The notes under the pieces were generated by a model, which saw nothing but the letters and a program-made list of their open reading frames with translations, made no database searches and was not told the origin of the DNA. From positions 1 through 10,334 of the forward strand of contig CALMMH010000085.1 of the NCBI GenBank assembly GCA_937868145.1: a stretch of 10,334 nt of DNA. The letters are read 5' to 3'. The position numbers and the translations under genes were made by a program. Of the stretch, positions 1 to 6,746 are shown piece after piece (the stretch's first letter is position 1; the number at the start of each line of letters is the position of its first letter). The DNA comes from an uncultured Phycisphaerales bacterium (GTDB lineage: Bacteria; Planctomycetota; Phycisphaerae; Sedimentisphaerales; Anaerobacaceae).

Positions 1-170
1 CCGCCTACGGAGAAGGCACGCGGTCGAAGGTCATCGTGGGTTCGTTCTGCCTGTGGACCGGCTGCCTCATTCTGGCGACCATCGCCTCGCTCGTGAGCTA
101 TGTGCTGGTCCGTTGGCTGTGGCCCAAAGATCCGTCGTCTCCGGGAACTGAAGCCCCGTCAAAGATGTAA
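1..170 (+). CDS. C-terminal end of a membrane protein (partial)
   Basis: An open frame runs in from the left edge (first full codon at 3) and stops at TAA 168-170, giving about 55 residues. Residues 9-34 or so are a hydrophobic stretch rich in Leu, Ile, Val, Ala and Trp, bounded by basic residues (RSK before, VRWLW and PK after). This is a typical last transmembrane helix followed by a short polar tail ending in SKM. The frame has no internal stop. The family cannot be recognised from this tail, and the upstream part lies outside the window. The reading as a membrane protein terminus is inferred from composition only. Confidence 0.55.
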   Translation, partial: AYGEGTRSKVIVGSFCLWTGCLILATIASLVSYVLVRWLWPKDPSSPGTEAPSKM

Positions 171-572
171 AAAATACGTAGTTGTACGGATTGGCGCAGG
201 CGTATCGAGTCGTAATAATCCCTAGTTTGGTGGTCATGGAGGATCGGTGGCGTCTTTTGTTCTGGTAGTTGATAATCTGCTTTCCGGGTTTGCGCCTGGG
301 CATTTCCGCAACATGGAGGAAAAGGATGTCTTCCGGGTATTGGGCTTGGGCTGATTCTATACCCGTGTGGGCGAGTGTATCTTGGGTGTTTGGATGGACG
401 CGGGCAACGTACGATAGCAGCTGATTATTCCTTACAAGGGAAGGAGGTGATGCGAAGAAGTCCGAGCCTATTGTGTTGGGCTTGGAGTACATATTCCCAA
501 AAACAGGGAGGCCGTGGGGGCAAGTGATCGCAGTGTATGTGCCTGCAAAGAGCAAAAGATTGGAGGAGGAGC
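171..572. other. Long intergenic / leader region
   Basis: About 400 bases separate the membrane protein end from the caspase-like gene. Base composition is visibly less GC-rich than the flanking genes. A weak promoter-like pair, TTGGCG (191-196) and AATAAT (214-219) with a 17-base spacer, would give a leader of roughly 350 nt. No riboswitch or RNA family is recognised. The only coding candidate is the 25-codon ORF at 450-527. The long minus-strand open frame through this region has no recognisable protein features. Confidence 0.4.
450..527 (+). CDS. Possible 25-residue leader peptide ORF
   Basis: ATG 450 is followed by 24 sense codons and TGA 525-527, in the same frame as the caspase-like gene starting at 573. 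Upstream, AAGGAGGTGAT at 441-451 matches the expected complement of the 16S rRNA 3' end over 11 bases, an unusually long Shine-Dalgarno match. However, GGAGG ends only two bases before the ATG, which is tighter than usual. The peptide has a basic start (MRRS), a Leu/Cys/Trp-rich middle and a Gly/Arg-rich end. It could be a translated leader affecting the downstream gene, or a ribosome-binding stretch with no real product. The call is weak. Confidence 0.2.
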   Translation: MRRSPSLLCWAWSTYSQKQGGRGGK

Positions 573-2186
573 ATGTGGTACAAGCATTTCGCGATATGTC
601 TGGCAGTTCTTTCGATTCTATCGTGCGGCGGGAGAGTATTTGCCTTGGAGGTGACGGTCCAAAACGATACCGACGTTCTGCTGAATTGGCTTCTCGGAAG
701 CGGTAGTGCCTCAAATCCATACTTCTATGGACCCAGCAACGCGATTGGGGTTTATACGAACACCAGTGGTTTATGGGGACTGGATTCGGGCATCGCTATC
801 TCGTCGGGCAACGTCAGCAACTACAGCGACGGCCCGAACACCTCCGGCTCGTTCAGCACTGACTTCGGAGCACCAGGCCACGCGGGGTTGAGTGCTCTGA
901 CAGGATACCCGACATACGATGCGATGAGTTTCGGGTTTGATTTCACGGCCATGTCCAACCAGATCTCGTTCGACTTCCTCTACGGAACGGATGAGTACGC
1001 CGAATATGTGGGATCGCAATTCAATGATGCCTTCGGTGCGTGGCTGACCGACTCGAAAGGTACGAAGACCCAATTGAGCTTCGACAACACGGGGCATCCT
1101 ATCACGGTAAACGCCGCCTGGATGTCAGATACCCCGGGGACTGAACTCGATGGCACTACGGGACTTCTACAGACCACGGCTACGGTTGCCAAGGGCCAGA
1201 ACTACAGCATCGAATTCGCCGTGGCCGATGCTTCGGATCACATTTTTGACAGCACTGTCTATCTGAGCGACTTCCTCGGCGCAGGACCACTCGAAGAGAG
1301 GCCGGGCATCTACGGGCTATTCCTCGGGATTGAACAGGATCCGCTCCGAGGCGACCTGCAGGCGCAGAACCTCTACAACGTCGTCTCGGCAAACCTGGCC
1401 GACTTCAAGGAGGGCACGGTGCTGACGGGCAACATGGCCGACGGGGGCCTGACACAGACCCAGGTGCAGCAAGCCATCGTGGATCTCGGGGCTAAGATGG
1501 GACCGGACGACAAACTGATGGTCTACTCCATTTCGCACGGAGGTTCCTACGCGTCGGGCACCGAGACGACGCTCAGCCCCGGCGACGAAGTGCTGTCCCT
1601 GGGATACTATCTTTCCGACGATGATTTCAAGGACTACTTCGCAGGGCTCGAACAGGTGGAGAAGTGGGTGATGCTGGATGCATGCCATTCAGGTGGATTC
1701 TGGGGAAACAACAATCCTCTGGATGGCGGCGACCTTGAGAAACTCACGAATACCTCACTGTTCGCAGCCTCGGCGGAAGACCAGTACGGGTGGTTCAACG
1801 GTGCGAGCGGCCTGCCCTATTTCGGCTCCGCTCTCGTGGATGCCTTCAGTTTCGACTCCGACGGGTATCTGTTCGCCGACCTGGACGAGGATGGGTATAT
1901 TACCTTCGATGAGTTGACCTACTGGGTTCAGCACTATGCAACTCAGTCATTCATGGATGGAACCGTGGTTTATGAGATGGACTTCGGGGATTCCTATGTC
2001 TTTACGTCGGACATGTGGACCCCCACGAGCCTGGCATCGGACGGTTTTGGCGGCAGCTTTGGATATGTCCCGCCAGCCGATCCGCATACGAATCCCGTGT
2101 CGTCGGTGCCGGTTCCCGGTGCACTTGTGCTCGTCAGTATGGGTACGGGTCTCATCGGGTGTTTGTGCAGACGCCGGGTGATCTGA
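573..2186 (+). CDS. Exported caspase-like protein with choice-of-anchor L-like domain, EF-hand loop and PEP-CTERM-type tail
   Basis: The product is 537 aa. ATG 573 is preferred over ATG 537 because GGAGG at 562-566 lies six bases before it and a signal peptide starts directly there (residues 1-24, likely cut after VFA). Residues 35-240 or so resemble the choice-of-anchor L domain of secreted bacterial proteins; the hallmark GTDEYAEYV with FNDAFGAWL lies around 138-158. Residues 295-425 resemble a clan CD (caspase/C13-like) fold: His322 in SISHGG and Cys371 in DACHSGG make the expected catalytic dyad, each after a hydrophobic strand. Residues 436-447 form a canonical EF-hand loop (D-x-D-x-D-G-x-I-x-x-x-E), suggesting calcium binding. 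Residues 512-537 have VPVPGA, a hydrophobic helix and an RRR end, a variant PEP-CTERM signal for exosortase sorting. A lipoprotein alternative (ILSC at 15-18) fits less well. Protease activity and substrate are inferred, not shown. Confidence 0.85.
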   Translation: MWYKHFAICLAVLSILSCGGRVFALEVTVQNDTDVLLNWLLGSGSASNPYFYGPSNAIGVYTNTSGLWGLDSGIAISSGNVSNYSDGPNTSGSFSTDFGAPGHAGLSALTGYPTYDAMSFGFDFTAMSNQISFDFLYGTDEYAEYVGSQFNDAFGAWLTDSKGTKTQLSFDNTGHPITVNAAWMSDTPGTELDGTTGLLQTTATVAKGQNYSIEFAVADASDHIFDSTVYLSDFLGAGPLEERPGIYGLFLGIEQDPLRGDLQAQNLYNVVSANLADFKEGTVLTGNMADGGLTQTQVQQAIVDLGAKMGPDDKLMVYSISHGGSYASGTETTLSPGDEVLSLGYYLSDDDFKDYFAGLEQVEKWVMLDACHSGGFWGNNNPLDGGDLEKLTNTSLFAASAEDQYGWFNGASGLPYFGSALVDAFSFDSDGYLFADLDEDGYITFDELTYWVQHYATQSFMDGTVVYEMDFGDSYVFTSDMWTPTSLASDGFGGSFGYVPPADPHTNPVSSVPVPGALVLVSMGTGLIGCLCRRRVI

Positions 2187-2210
2187 TTGGCGATGGATGA
2201 CGGTGAAATG

Positions 2211-2245
2211 AGGGGCCGGGGGGGTATTCATGACCCGCGGCCCCT
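2211..2245. terminator. GC-rich hairpin between convergent genes
   Basis: Arms 2211-2222 and 2234-2245 pair at 11 of 12 positions (one G-G mismatch), with an 11-base loop. The hairpin starts 25 bases after the stop of the caspase-like gene and ends 21 bases from the stop of the convergent beta-propeller gene, the right place for a shared terminator. There is no U-tract on either side, so it may act as an RNA-stabilising or factor-assisted terminator rather than a classic intrinsic one. Confidence 0.5.
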
Positions 2246-2265
2246 CTGGTGATTTGTCGGAACGA

Positions 2266-3609
2266 CTACGGGAGGCGGATACAGTAGAGGCTCTTCTTGC
2301 CCTTGAGGAGGATCTGATCGCCTGCGACGGCGGGGGAGGCGTCGAACTCGTCGGCCAGGACGTTCGTGGCCAGGATCTCGAACTTCTCGGAGTTGGCGAT
2401 CACCTGCGTGGTGCCCTTGCGGCCGACGAAGTAAACCCGGCCGGCGGCGCCCACCGGCGAGGCGTAGATGTCCTTGACGCCGTCGAGATTCTCCTGGGAG
2501 AAGTTGAGTCGGCCCGTTGGGGCGTGATAGCAGGAGATGGCCGCTTTGTTCATCGAGCAGACGTAGAGATTGCCCTCGTAGAGAATGGGCGAGGGGACGT
2601 ACGGCGTGGCTTTGCTCACCTGCCAGCGGATCGCCTTTGTATCGGTCAGGTCGCCCGTGTGGCCCAGCTCAATCGCCTGGAGTTCGCTGCCTCGAAAGCC
2701 GCTGGTGCAGAACACCAGACCGTCCGAGACAATCGGGGTGGGAATGACGTTCTGCGTCTGGCCGCCGCATTGCCAGACCAGATCGCCCGTGGCGACATCG
2801 TAGCTGCGAATGAGCTTGGTGGCGCTGACGATCGCCTGGAGTTTGCCGTTCACGTCGGCGATCGCCGGCGTGGCCCAGGACGTGTCTTCGTCGCGATGCT
2901 GTTTCCAGAGGGTTTCGCCTGTGTTCTTGTTCAGGGCGTAGATGAACGAGTCGTCCTCCTGGTCCATGACGACGATCAGGGCGTCGCCGGCCAGGGCGGG
3001 GGAGCTGCCTTCGCCGAACATCATTTTTGACTTCATCCGGCCCAGGTCGCGGCTCCATTTGTGATTGCCGTTGACGTCGTAGCAGTGAACGCCGCGGGAG
3101 CCAAAGGACGCCCAGACGCATGTCCCGTCGGTAATCGGGGAATACGAGGCGAAGCCATGGTCTGGATGGTGCCCTTCGTGGGGGACCTCCTCGCGGGCGG
3201 TCTTCTGCCAGAGGGTCTTGCCCGTGGCGCGGTCCAGGCAGACCAGGTCGAATTTGTATACGTTCTTGGGGGTCTTGCCGCCGTGGAAGGGGGCCGGAGC
3301 GTTCGGGTCTGTTTGGGGTGCGGTCGCCGGCGGCTGGCCCACGCGGTCGGTCTCGATGGCGGTCAGAAAGAAGATCCTGTCGACCCAGACGATCGGGCTG
3401 GACGTCCCTTTGCCCGGTGTTGCGACCTTCCAGCGGATGTTTTGCGTCTCGCTCCAGGTCAGCGGCGGGTTGCCCGTGGGCGAGACGCCGGAGGCGAGCG
3501 GCCCCCGCCATGCAGGCCAGCAGTCCTGAGCTTGGCCCGCATAGACGCCGCCGGCGAACACCGCCAGTACGAGAACAGAGATCGACAACGCGTGGATGGT
3601 TTTGTTCAT
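2266..3609 (-). CDS. Secreted PQQ-like beta-propeller repeat protein
   Basis: The product is 447 aa. The ATG at 3609 is chosen over 3624 because GAGGG lies six bases before it and the signal peptide (residues 1-24, ending VYA) begins there. The mature start, DCWPAWRGP at 29-37, and the following strand-rich region are typical of the large family of planctomycete outer-membrane-assembly/PQQ-like WD40 propellers. Blade motifs of the type A-T-G-x-x-L-W recur near residues 124-135, 176-186, 225-236, 269-280 and 360-370, with strands such as SSPALAGDALIVV and ASPVGAAGRVYF between them. No heme-binding CxxCH or dehydrogenase active site is visible, so it is more likely a scaffold or ligand-binding propeller than a quinoprotein enzyme. 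A Pro-rich insert sits at 92-108. It is divergent from the amidohydrolase gene; any functional link is unproven. Confidence 0.85.
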   Translation of the reverse strand: MNKTIHALSISVLVLAVFAGGVYAGQAQDCWPAWRGPLASGVSPTGNPPLTWSETQNIRWKVATPGKGTSSPIVWVDRIFFLTAIETDRVGQPPATAPQTDPNAPAPFHGGKTPKNVYKFDLVCLDRATGKTLWQKTAREEVPHEGHHPDHGFASYSPITDGTCVWASFGSRGVHCYDVNGNHKWSRDLGRMKSKMMFGEGSSPALAGDALIVVMDQEDDSFIYALNKNTGETLWKQHRDEDTSWATPAIADVNGKLQAIVSATKLIRSYDVATGDLVWQCGGQTQNVIPTPIVSDGLVFCTSGFRGSELQAIELGHTGDLTDTKAIRWQVSKATPYVPSPILYEGNLYVCSMNKAAISCYHAPTGRLNFSQENLDGVKDIYASPVGAAGRVYFVGRKGTTQVIANSEKFEILATNVLADEFDASPAVAGDQILLKGKKSLYCIRLP

Positions 3610-3742
3610 CGGATGCCCTCTCATTCACAGCTTCGTATATCCGCCGACCGCCCCAACCGCAGGAAGGTGCGACCTGCTCATCGATTCGGGCCACAGAATA
3701 GCAGATTACACAAGCCGGTGCAATCCGGGTGATTCCCCGTTT

Positions 3743-3786
3743 GTAGTGATATGCCCTTGCGGGCACACTACGAACGCGATGGCGTT
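3743..3786. repeat. Two adjacent hairpins, REP/BIME-like or operator
   Basis: GTAGTG (3743-3748) pairs with CACTAC (3766-3771), and inside it TGCCC (3752-3756) pairs with GGGCA (3761-3765), with a TTGC loop and a three-base ATA bulge. One base later AACGC (3773-3777) pairs with GCGTT (3782-3786). The pair lies in the 271-base divergent region between the beta-propeller and amidohydrolase genes, about 100 bases before the latter's start. Paired hairpins of this kind resemble dispersed REP elements, but a regulatory or RNA role is equally possible from one copy. Confidence 0.35.
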
Positions 3787-3880
3787 GCATCCCGGGCGGC
3801 GATCCGGTATCGTAGGGGGCGTCTGTCCTTGGGACTTGCTGTTTCCGGCGGGCTGGGGACGAAATTTGGGAGGAAAGCGT

Positions 3881-5332
3881 ATGGCGGACAAGACGGGAAT
3901 TTCGAGACGTGACACACTCCAAAGTCTGGGTGCGTTCGGCACTGCGGCGGTACTCGGTTCGGGGGACGGCGTGCCCGCGAAAGCGTCCGAGAAAACGCCC
4001 CTCGACGGCGCCCCGGATGGACGTATCAATCGGGCTATCTTCAAGAAGGTGTTCGAGACGCCGCTGATCGACACGCATGAACATCTGATGGAGGAAAAGG
4101 ACCGATTACCTGGGGAATCGAAGCCTCGCGTCGATGCCGACGACTGGAGCCTGCTGCTGAGCCACTACCTGGATTCCGATCTGGTCGTGGCAGGCCTGTC
4201 GGGCGAGGCGTACGACCGGTTCTTCTCGGACAAGACCGACCCGGTCGACAAGTGGAAGCTGATCGAGCCCTACTGGCCCGCGGTCAAGAACACCGGTTAT
4301 GGCCAGGCGGTGCGAATTGCCATGCGGCGGCTCTACGACGTGGACGATCTGTCCGCCGCGACGGTCAAAAAGGTCCAGGATGGCTACGAGCGGACGCGGA
4401 AGCCGGGCTTCTATCGGCGAATCCTCTGCGAGCTGGGCAAGATCGAGTCGTGCCAGGTGAACAGTCTGGGCGCTCCGTTCGGCGAGTCGGACATGCCCAC
4501 GCTGCTGATGCAGGACATCAGCATTCTCGGCATGCACGTGGGTCCCAACTTCGACGGTGTCGGCAAGCCGACCGGCATCGAGGTCCGCTCGCTGGCCGAC
4601 TGGCACCGGGTGATCGACTGGTGGTTCGACAAGTACGGCAAGTACGCGGTCGCGGTGAAATCGCAGGACGCGTACCACCGGGACATCAATTACGATCAGG
4701 TCCCGGCGGAGAAGGTCGAGGGGAGCTTCAGGAAGCGACTGGCGAACGACCCCCTGACCGGCGATGAGAAGAAGGCCCTGGAGGACCACCTGTTCTGGCA
4801 GGCGGTGAACACGGCGACAAAGCACAAGCTGCCGGTGAAGCTGCACACGGGGTACTACGCGGGCCAAAACTATATGCCGCTCGAACGTCTCTCGCACAAC
4901 GCCGGTTCGGTCACGGACGTGTGCCGCCGATCTCCCGAGACGCGGTTCGTCTTCATGCACATCTGCTATCCGCACTACGAGGACCTGATCGCGGGGGCCA
5001 AGCACTACGCGAACGCCTACGTCGACATGTGCTGGTCCTGGATCATCAATCCGGTGGCGGCCAAGGACTTCCTGAAGAAGTGCTTGGTCACGATCCCGGC
5101 CAACAAGATCCTCCCCTTCGGCGGCGACTACATCCCGGTCGAGCCGGTCCTGGGCCACGCCACGATCGCCCGGCGGGGCATCGCGCTGGCTCTGAGCGAG
5201 CTGGTCGAAGAAGGCTGGCTGACCCAGTCGGACGCGATGGATCTGATCGATCCGATCATGCACAACAACGCAAGGACGATCTTCAGCCTCGCCGAGAAGA
5301 CGCGAGTTCTCGGGAGCGTGAAGTGGACCTGA
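3881..5332 (+). CDS. Tat-exported amidohydrolase-superfamily protein
   Basis: The product is 483 aa. ATG 3881 is chosen because GGGAGG at 3868-3873 lies seven bases before it and a twin-arginine signal begins there (SRRDTLQ at 8-14, then a hydrophobic stretch to about residue 35). An upstream extension of the frame would bury this signal. The core fits the amidohydrolase TIM barrel (amidohydrolase 2/uronate isomerase-like branch): the metal-binding HxH is His66/His68 in IDTHEHL, with further candidate ligands Lys260, His322 in KLHTG, His360 in FMHICYPH, and Asp416 in FGGDY. The C-terminal helices with HNNARTIF are usual for this branch. The likely role is hydrolysis, decarboxylation or isomerisation of a small carboxylate or sugar-derived substrate in the periplasm; the substrate cannot be named. 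It appears to be a single-gene unit, with no clear terminator after it. Confidence 0.85.
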   Translation: MADKTGISRRDTLQSLGAFGTAAVLGSGDGVPAKASEKTPLDGAPDGRINRAIFKKVFETPLIDTHEHLMEEKDRLPGESKPRVDADDWSLLLSHYLDSDLVVAGLSGEAYDRFFSDKTDPVDKWKLIEPYWPAVKNTGYGQAVRIAMRRLYDVDDLSAATVKKVQDGYERTRKPGFYRRILCELGKIESCQVNSLGAPFGESDMPTLLMQDISILGMHVGPNFDGVGKPTGIEVRSLADWHRVIDWWFDKYGKYAVAVKSQDAYHRDINYDQVPAEKVEGSFRKRLANDPLTGDEKKALEDHLFWQAVNTATKHKLPVKLHTGYYAGQNYMPLERLSHNAGSVTDVCRRSPETRFVFMHICYPHYEDLIAGAKHYANAYVDMCWSWIINPVAAKDFLKKCLVTIPANKILPFGGDYIPVEPVLGHATIARRGIALALSELVEEGWLTQSDAMDLIDPIMHNNARTIFSLAEKTRVLGSVKWT

Positions 5333-5373
5333 TCTCCAGTGTCTGCGCAGATTGCCCGGCAGAACAAGAGACG

Positions 5374-5490
5374 ATGATGTCAGAAAGATCGTGTAGTCGC
5401 CTCCTGATCGCGTTTCTTGGTCGTGTTTTCGCGGTGTTGGTCCTGGGTGCCGACAAGCCGGCGGCGGATCACAGGGCCGATGCACCGTGA
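5374..5490 (+). CDS. Tiny signal-peptide-like ORF (possible remnant)
   Basis: The product would be 38 aa, from ATG 5374 (or the adjacent ATG 5377) to TGA 5488-5490. It has a basic head (SERSCSR), a hydrophobic core LLIAFLGRVFAVLVLGA, then a short polar tail rich in Ala and Asp. That layout is that of a secretory signal peptide with almost no mature protein. Only a weak AAGAG lies upstream. It may be the beginning of a secreted protein whose body has been lost or frameshifted, or a chance ORF. No family is recognised. Confidence 0.25.
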   Translation: MMSERSCSRLLIAFLGRVFAVLVLGADKPAADHRADAP

Positions 5491-5568
5491 GGAATTCGAC
5501 GAGGTGTTAGTTCCCACACGACCGAAGGCCGCTGTGTATTTTTTGGGGGAATGTCCACACAAAGAGTC

Positions 5569-5597
5569 TTGCGTTCATTGGGGTGTTGTGCTATACT
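5569..5597 (+). promoter_or_regulatory. Extended -10 sigma70-type promoter for the PEP-CTERM gene
   Basis: TTGCGT (5569-5574) and TATACT (5592-5597) are separated by exactly 17 bases, and TG at 5589-5590 provides an extended -10. The -10 matches the consensus at five of six positions and the -35 at three. Transcription would start near 5604, giving a leader of about 75 nt to ATG 5679. It is assigned by pattern only. Confidence 0.5.
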
Positions 5598-5678
5598 CGT
5601 GTCACACGCGAACGAGGATCACAGGGGGCAGTGTCCGAAACGAGCAATCGGAGGTTCAGGACATTCGGAGGAATGATT

Positions 5679-6275
5679 ATGAAAGGTCGCATTCAGATCA
5701 GAGGAACGCTGCTTGTCGCCGTGGTGTTGCTATGTGCATCCGCATCCCATGGAACCGTGATCTGGGACGAGTCGGTCAACGGTGACCTGTCGAACAACGG
5801 TACGGCCCCGACGAGTCTGCCGGCCCTGACAGTCGGCAGTAATCGGGTGGTCGGATCGATCGGGGTATCCTGGAGTGACGACGATGAAGACGCCGCCATG
5901 TTCACTGTGCCTGTGGGTTCCGTTCTCTCAGAACTCATTCTCGAAAGTTACTCCTGTGGGACCTTTTATGACTACGCGCCCTTTTCGCTGCACAGAGGGT
6001 CTTCCACAAGCGGTCCGATGGTTGAATTCATCCTGTTGACGGACTGGGGCGCGGGGACCGATCTGCTGCAATTCGACTCGGCGCCAGGTGCACAGCCAGC
6101 GGGGGTCTACACCTTCCACTTTGATTTCATTCAACAAAGTGGTGGTCCCGATGAGAGAAGCCTCTATTCGGTTGCTCTTAACCTCACCCCTGTTCCTGAG
6201 CCCTCTTCGATGGTCCTTCTCGGCATCGGTCTGGCCGGACTCGTCAAGAGCAGGATTCGGAGAGAGAAGAAATAG
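5679..6275 (+). CDS. PEP-CTERM sorting domain protein
   Basis: The product is 198 aa. ATG 5679 is chosen because GGAGG at 5667-5671 is seven bases before it, while the in-frame ATG 5673 is too close. Residues 1-25 are a signal peptide (MKGRIQIRG, then a Leu/Val/Ala core ending ASASHG). The mature part is a predicted beta-sandwich; its start (TVIWDESVNGDLSNNG) and the stretch MFTVPVGSVLSELIL recall a family of small secreted proteins seen with PEP-CTERM tails. Residues 172-198 are a classic tail: VPEP, a hydrophobic helix and a basic end RIRREKK. It is therefore an exosortase substrate, exported and processed at the envelope, probably glycosylated or surface-attached as known for this class. 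The actual role is unknown. A good promoter lies directly upstream and a hairpin 92 bases downstream. Confidence 0.88.
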   Translation: MKGRIQIRGTLLVAVVLLCASASHGTVIWDESVNGDLSNNGTAPTSLPALTVGSNRVVGSIGVSWSDDDEDAAMFTVPVGSVLSELILESYSCGTFYDYAPFSLHRGSSTSGPMVEFILLTDWGAGTDLLQFDSAPGAQPAGVYTFHFDFIQQSGGPDERSLYSVALNLTPVPEPSSMVLLGIGLAGLVKSRIRREKK

Positions 6276-6366
6276 CCGGGACGCGAACGCGCGTATCGCG
6301 ATGCAGGCTCAGGTCTACGGGCGCGCATAGCATCGCCGGTGGGCGTTCTCAACTTCGGAAACGATA

Positions 6367-6403
6367 GGGGCCATCCGATTGCGCGGAACCGGATGGCCCT
6401 TTG
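6367..6403. terminator. Hairpin terminator after the PEP-CTERM gene
   Basis: GGGCCATCCG (6368-6377) and CGGATGGCCC (6390-6399) pair perfectly around a 12-base loop; a flanking G-T pair extends the stem, and TTT follows on the plus strand. It ends the PEP-CTERM transcript and also lies just beyond the stop of the minus-strand methyltransferase remnant. Its stem core is shared with the hairpin at 7912-7941. Confidence 0.65.
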
Positions 6404-6425
6404 ATTGGTCCAAACGTGCGAGAGC

Positions 6426-6599
6426 CTACTTGATCTTGTAGCGGATCGCCATGCCGTCGTTTTTCTCCATGGAGGAGCGGATGATCACCGTGTCGTAGTC
6501 GGGACTGGTCTGGACGTAGTCGAGGTAGTCCTTCATGGCTTTGGCCGACTGGATTACGTTGTCCGCGTCGATCCCCTTGCCGGCCGAGAGCTTGGGCTC
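6426..6599 (-). pseudogene. 3' fragment of a duplicated O-methyltransferase gene
   Basis: This segment encodes 57 residues from EPKLSAG to the stop and aligns without gaps to residues 159-215 of the intact methyltransferase at 7966-8613. The DNA (174 bases in each copy, compared with 7966-8139) differs at about 20 positions, and the proteins at 8. Similarity stops sharply at 6599; beyond it the reading frame continues into unrelated, arginine-rich sequence. The fragment keeps the ADNV motif but lacks the SAM-binding half, so it cannot be an active enzyme. Many of the differences are silent, suggesting the copy was once a working paralogue before it was cut off. Confidence 0.8.
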
Positions 6600-6746
6600 A
6601 TTCCTAGTCTTTTGGCGGTCCCAATTGTGGGGCAATCCCCTATTGGCCCGTCGTCGGCGGCGGATTACCCTGTGCTCTTCAGGAGATAGACTCCACGTCA
6701 CATGGAGCGCTTTCATCTCTATCGGGCAAGGGGGAAACGCTGGGAT

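Larger units (their letters stand above)
5333..5678. other. Intergenic region before the small PEP-CTERM gene
   Basis: This 346-base stretch has no strong terminator for the amidohydrolase gene. It contains the small signal-peptide-like ORF at 5374-5490 and the promoter at 5569-5597. A run TTTTTT (near 5539-5544) follows a poor ACAC/GTGT stem and is not convincing as a terminator. The remainder shows nothing recognisable. Confidence 0.4.
6366..6599. repeat. Direct repeat copy A (hairpin plus methyltransferase 3' end)
   Basis: This copy comprises a GGCCATCCG/CGGATGGCC hairpin, a diverged spacer, and 174 bases of methyltransferase coding sequence in the same order and orientation as copy B at 7911-8139. 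The coding parts are about 88% identical by eye; the spacer is only partly alignable (GCGAG followed by CTACTTG in both). The two copies lie about 1.54 kb apart and bracket the radical SAM gene. Confidence 0.7.

Noticed and set aside
67..720. Long minus-strand open frame over the left intergenic region
   Set aside because: It overlaps the start of the caspase-like gene, has no recognisable domain or ribosome site, and its composition looks random.
2230..3030. Plus-strand open frame of 266 codons opposite the beta-propeller gene
   Set aside because: It is an antisense shadow of the well-supported propeller gene, as is common in GC-rich DNA; its ATG lies inside the terminator hairpin.
3596..3880. 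N-terminal extension of the amidohydrolase to an ATG at 3596
   Set aside because: It would overlap the divergent gene's start and bury the Tat signal; the ribosome site at 3868-3873 fixes the start at 3881.
2669..4084. Minus-strand open frame of 471 codons in another frame of the propeller gene
   Set aside because: Arg/Pro-rich shadow translation spanning two divergent genes, with no domains.
4106..5485. Minus-strand open frame of 459 codons opposite the amidohydrolase
   Set aside because: Composition dominated by Arg, Val, Asp and Leu as in an antisense frame; the plus-strand gene has catalytic residues and a Tat signal.
5466..5625. GGATCACAGGG present twice (near 5466 and 5615)
   Set aside because: An 11-base match with dissimilar flanks and no symmetrical structure; it could be chance.
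6621..6646. Imperfect hairpin upstream of the radical SAM gene
   Set aside because: Two four-base stems split by an unequal internal loop; too weak to call a terminator or regulatory site.
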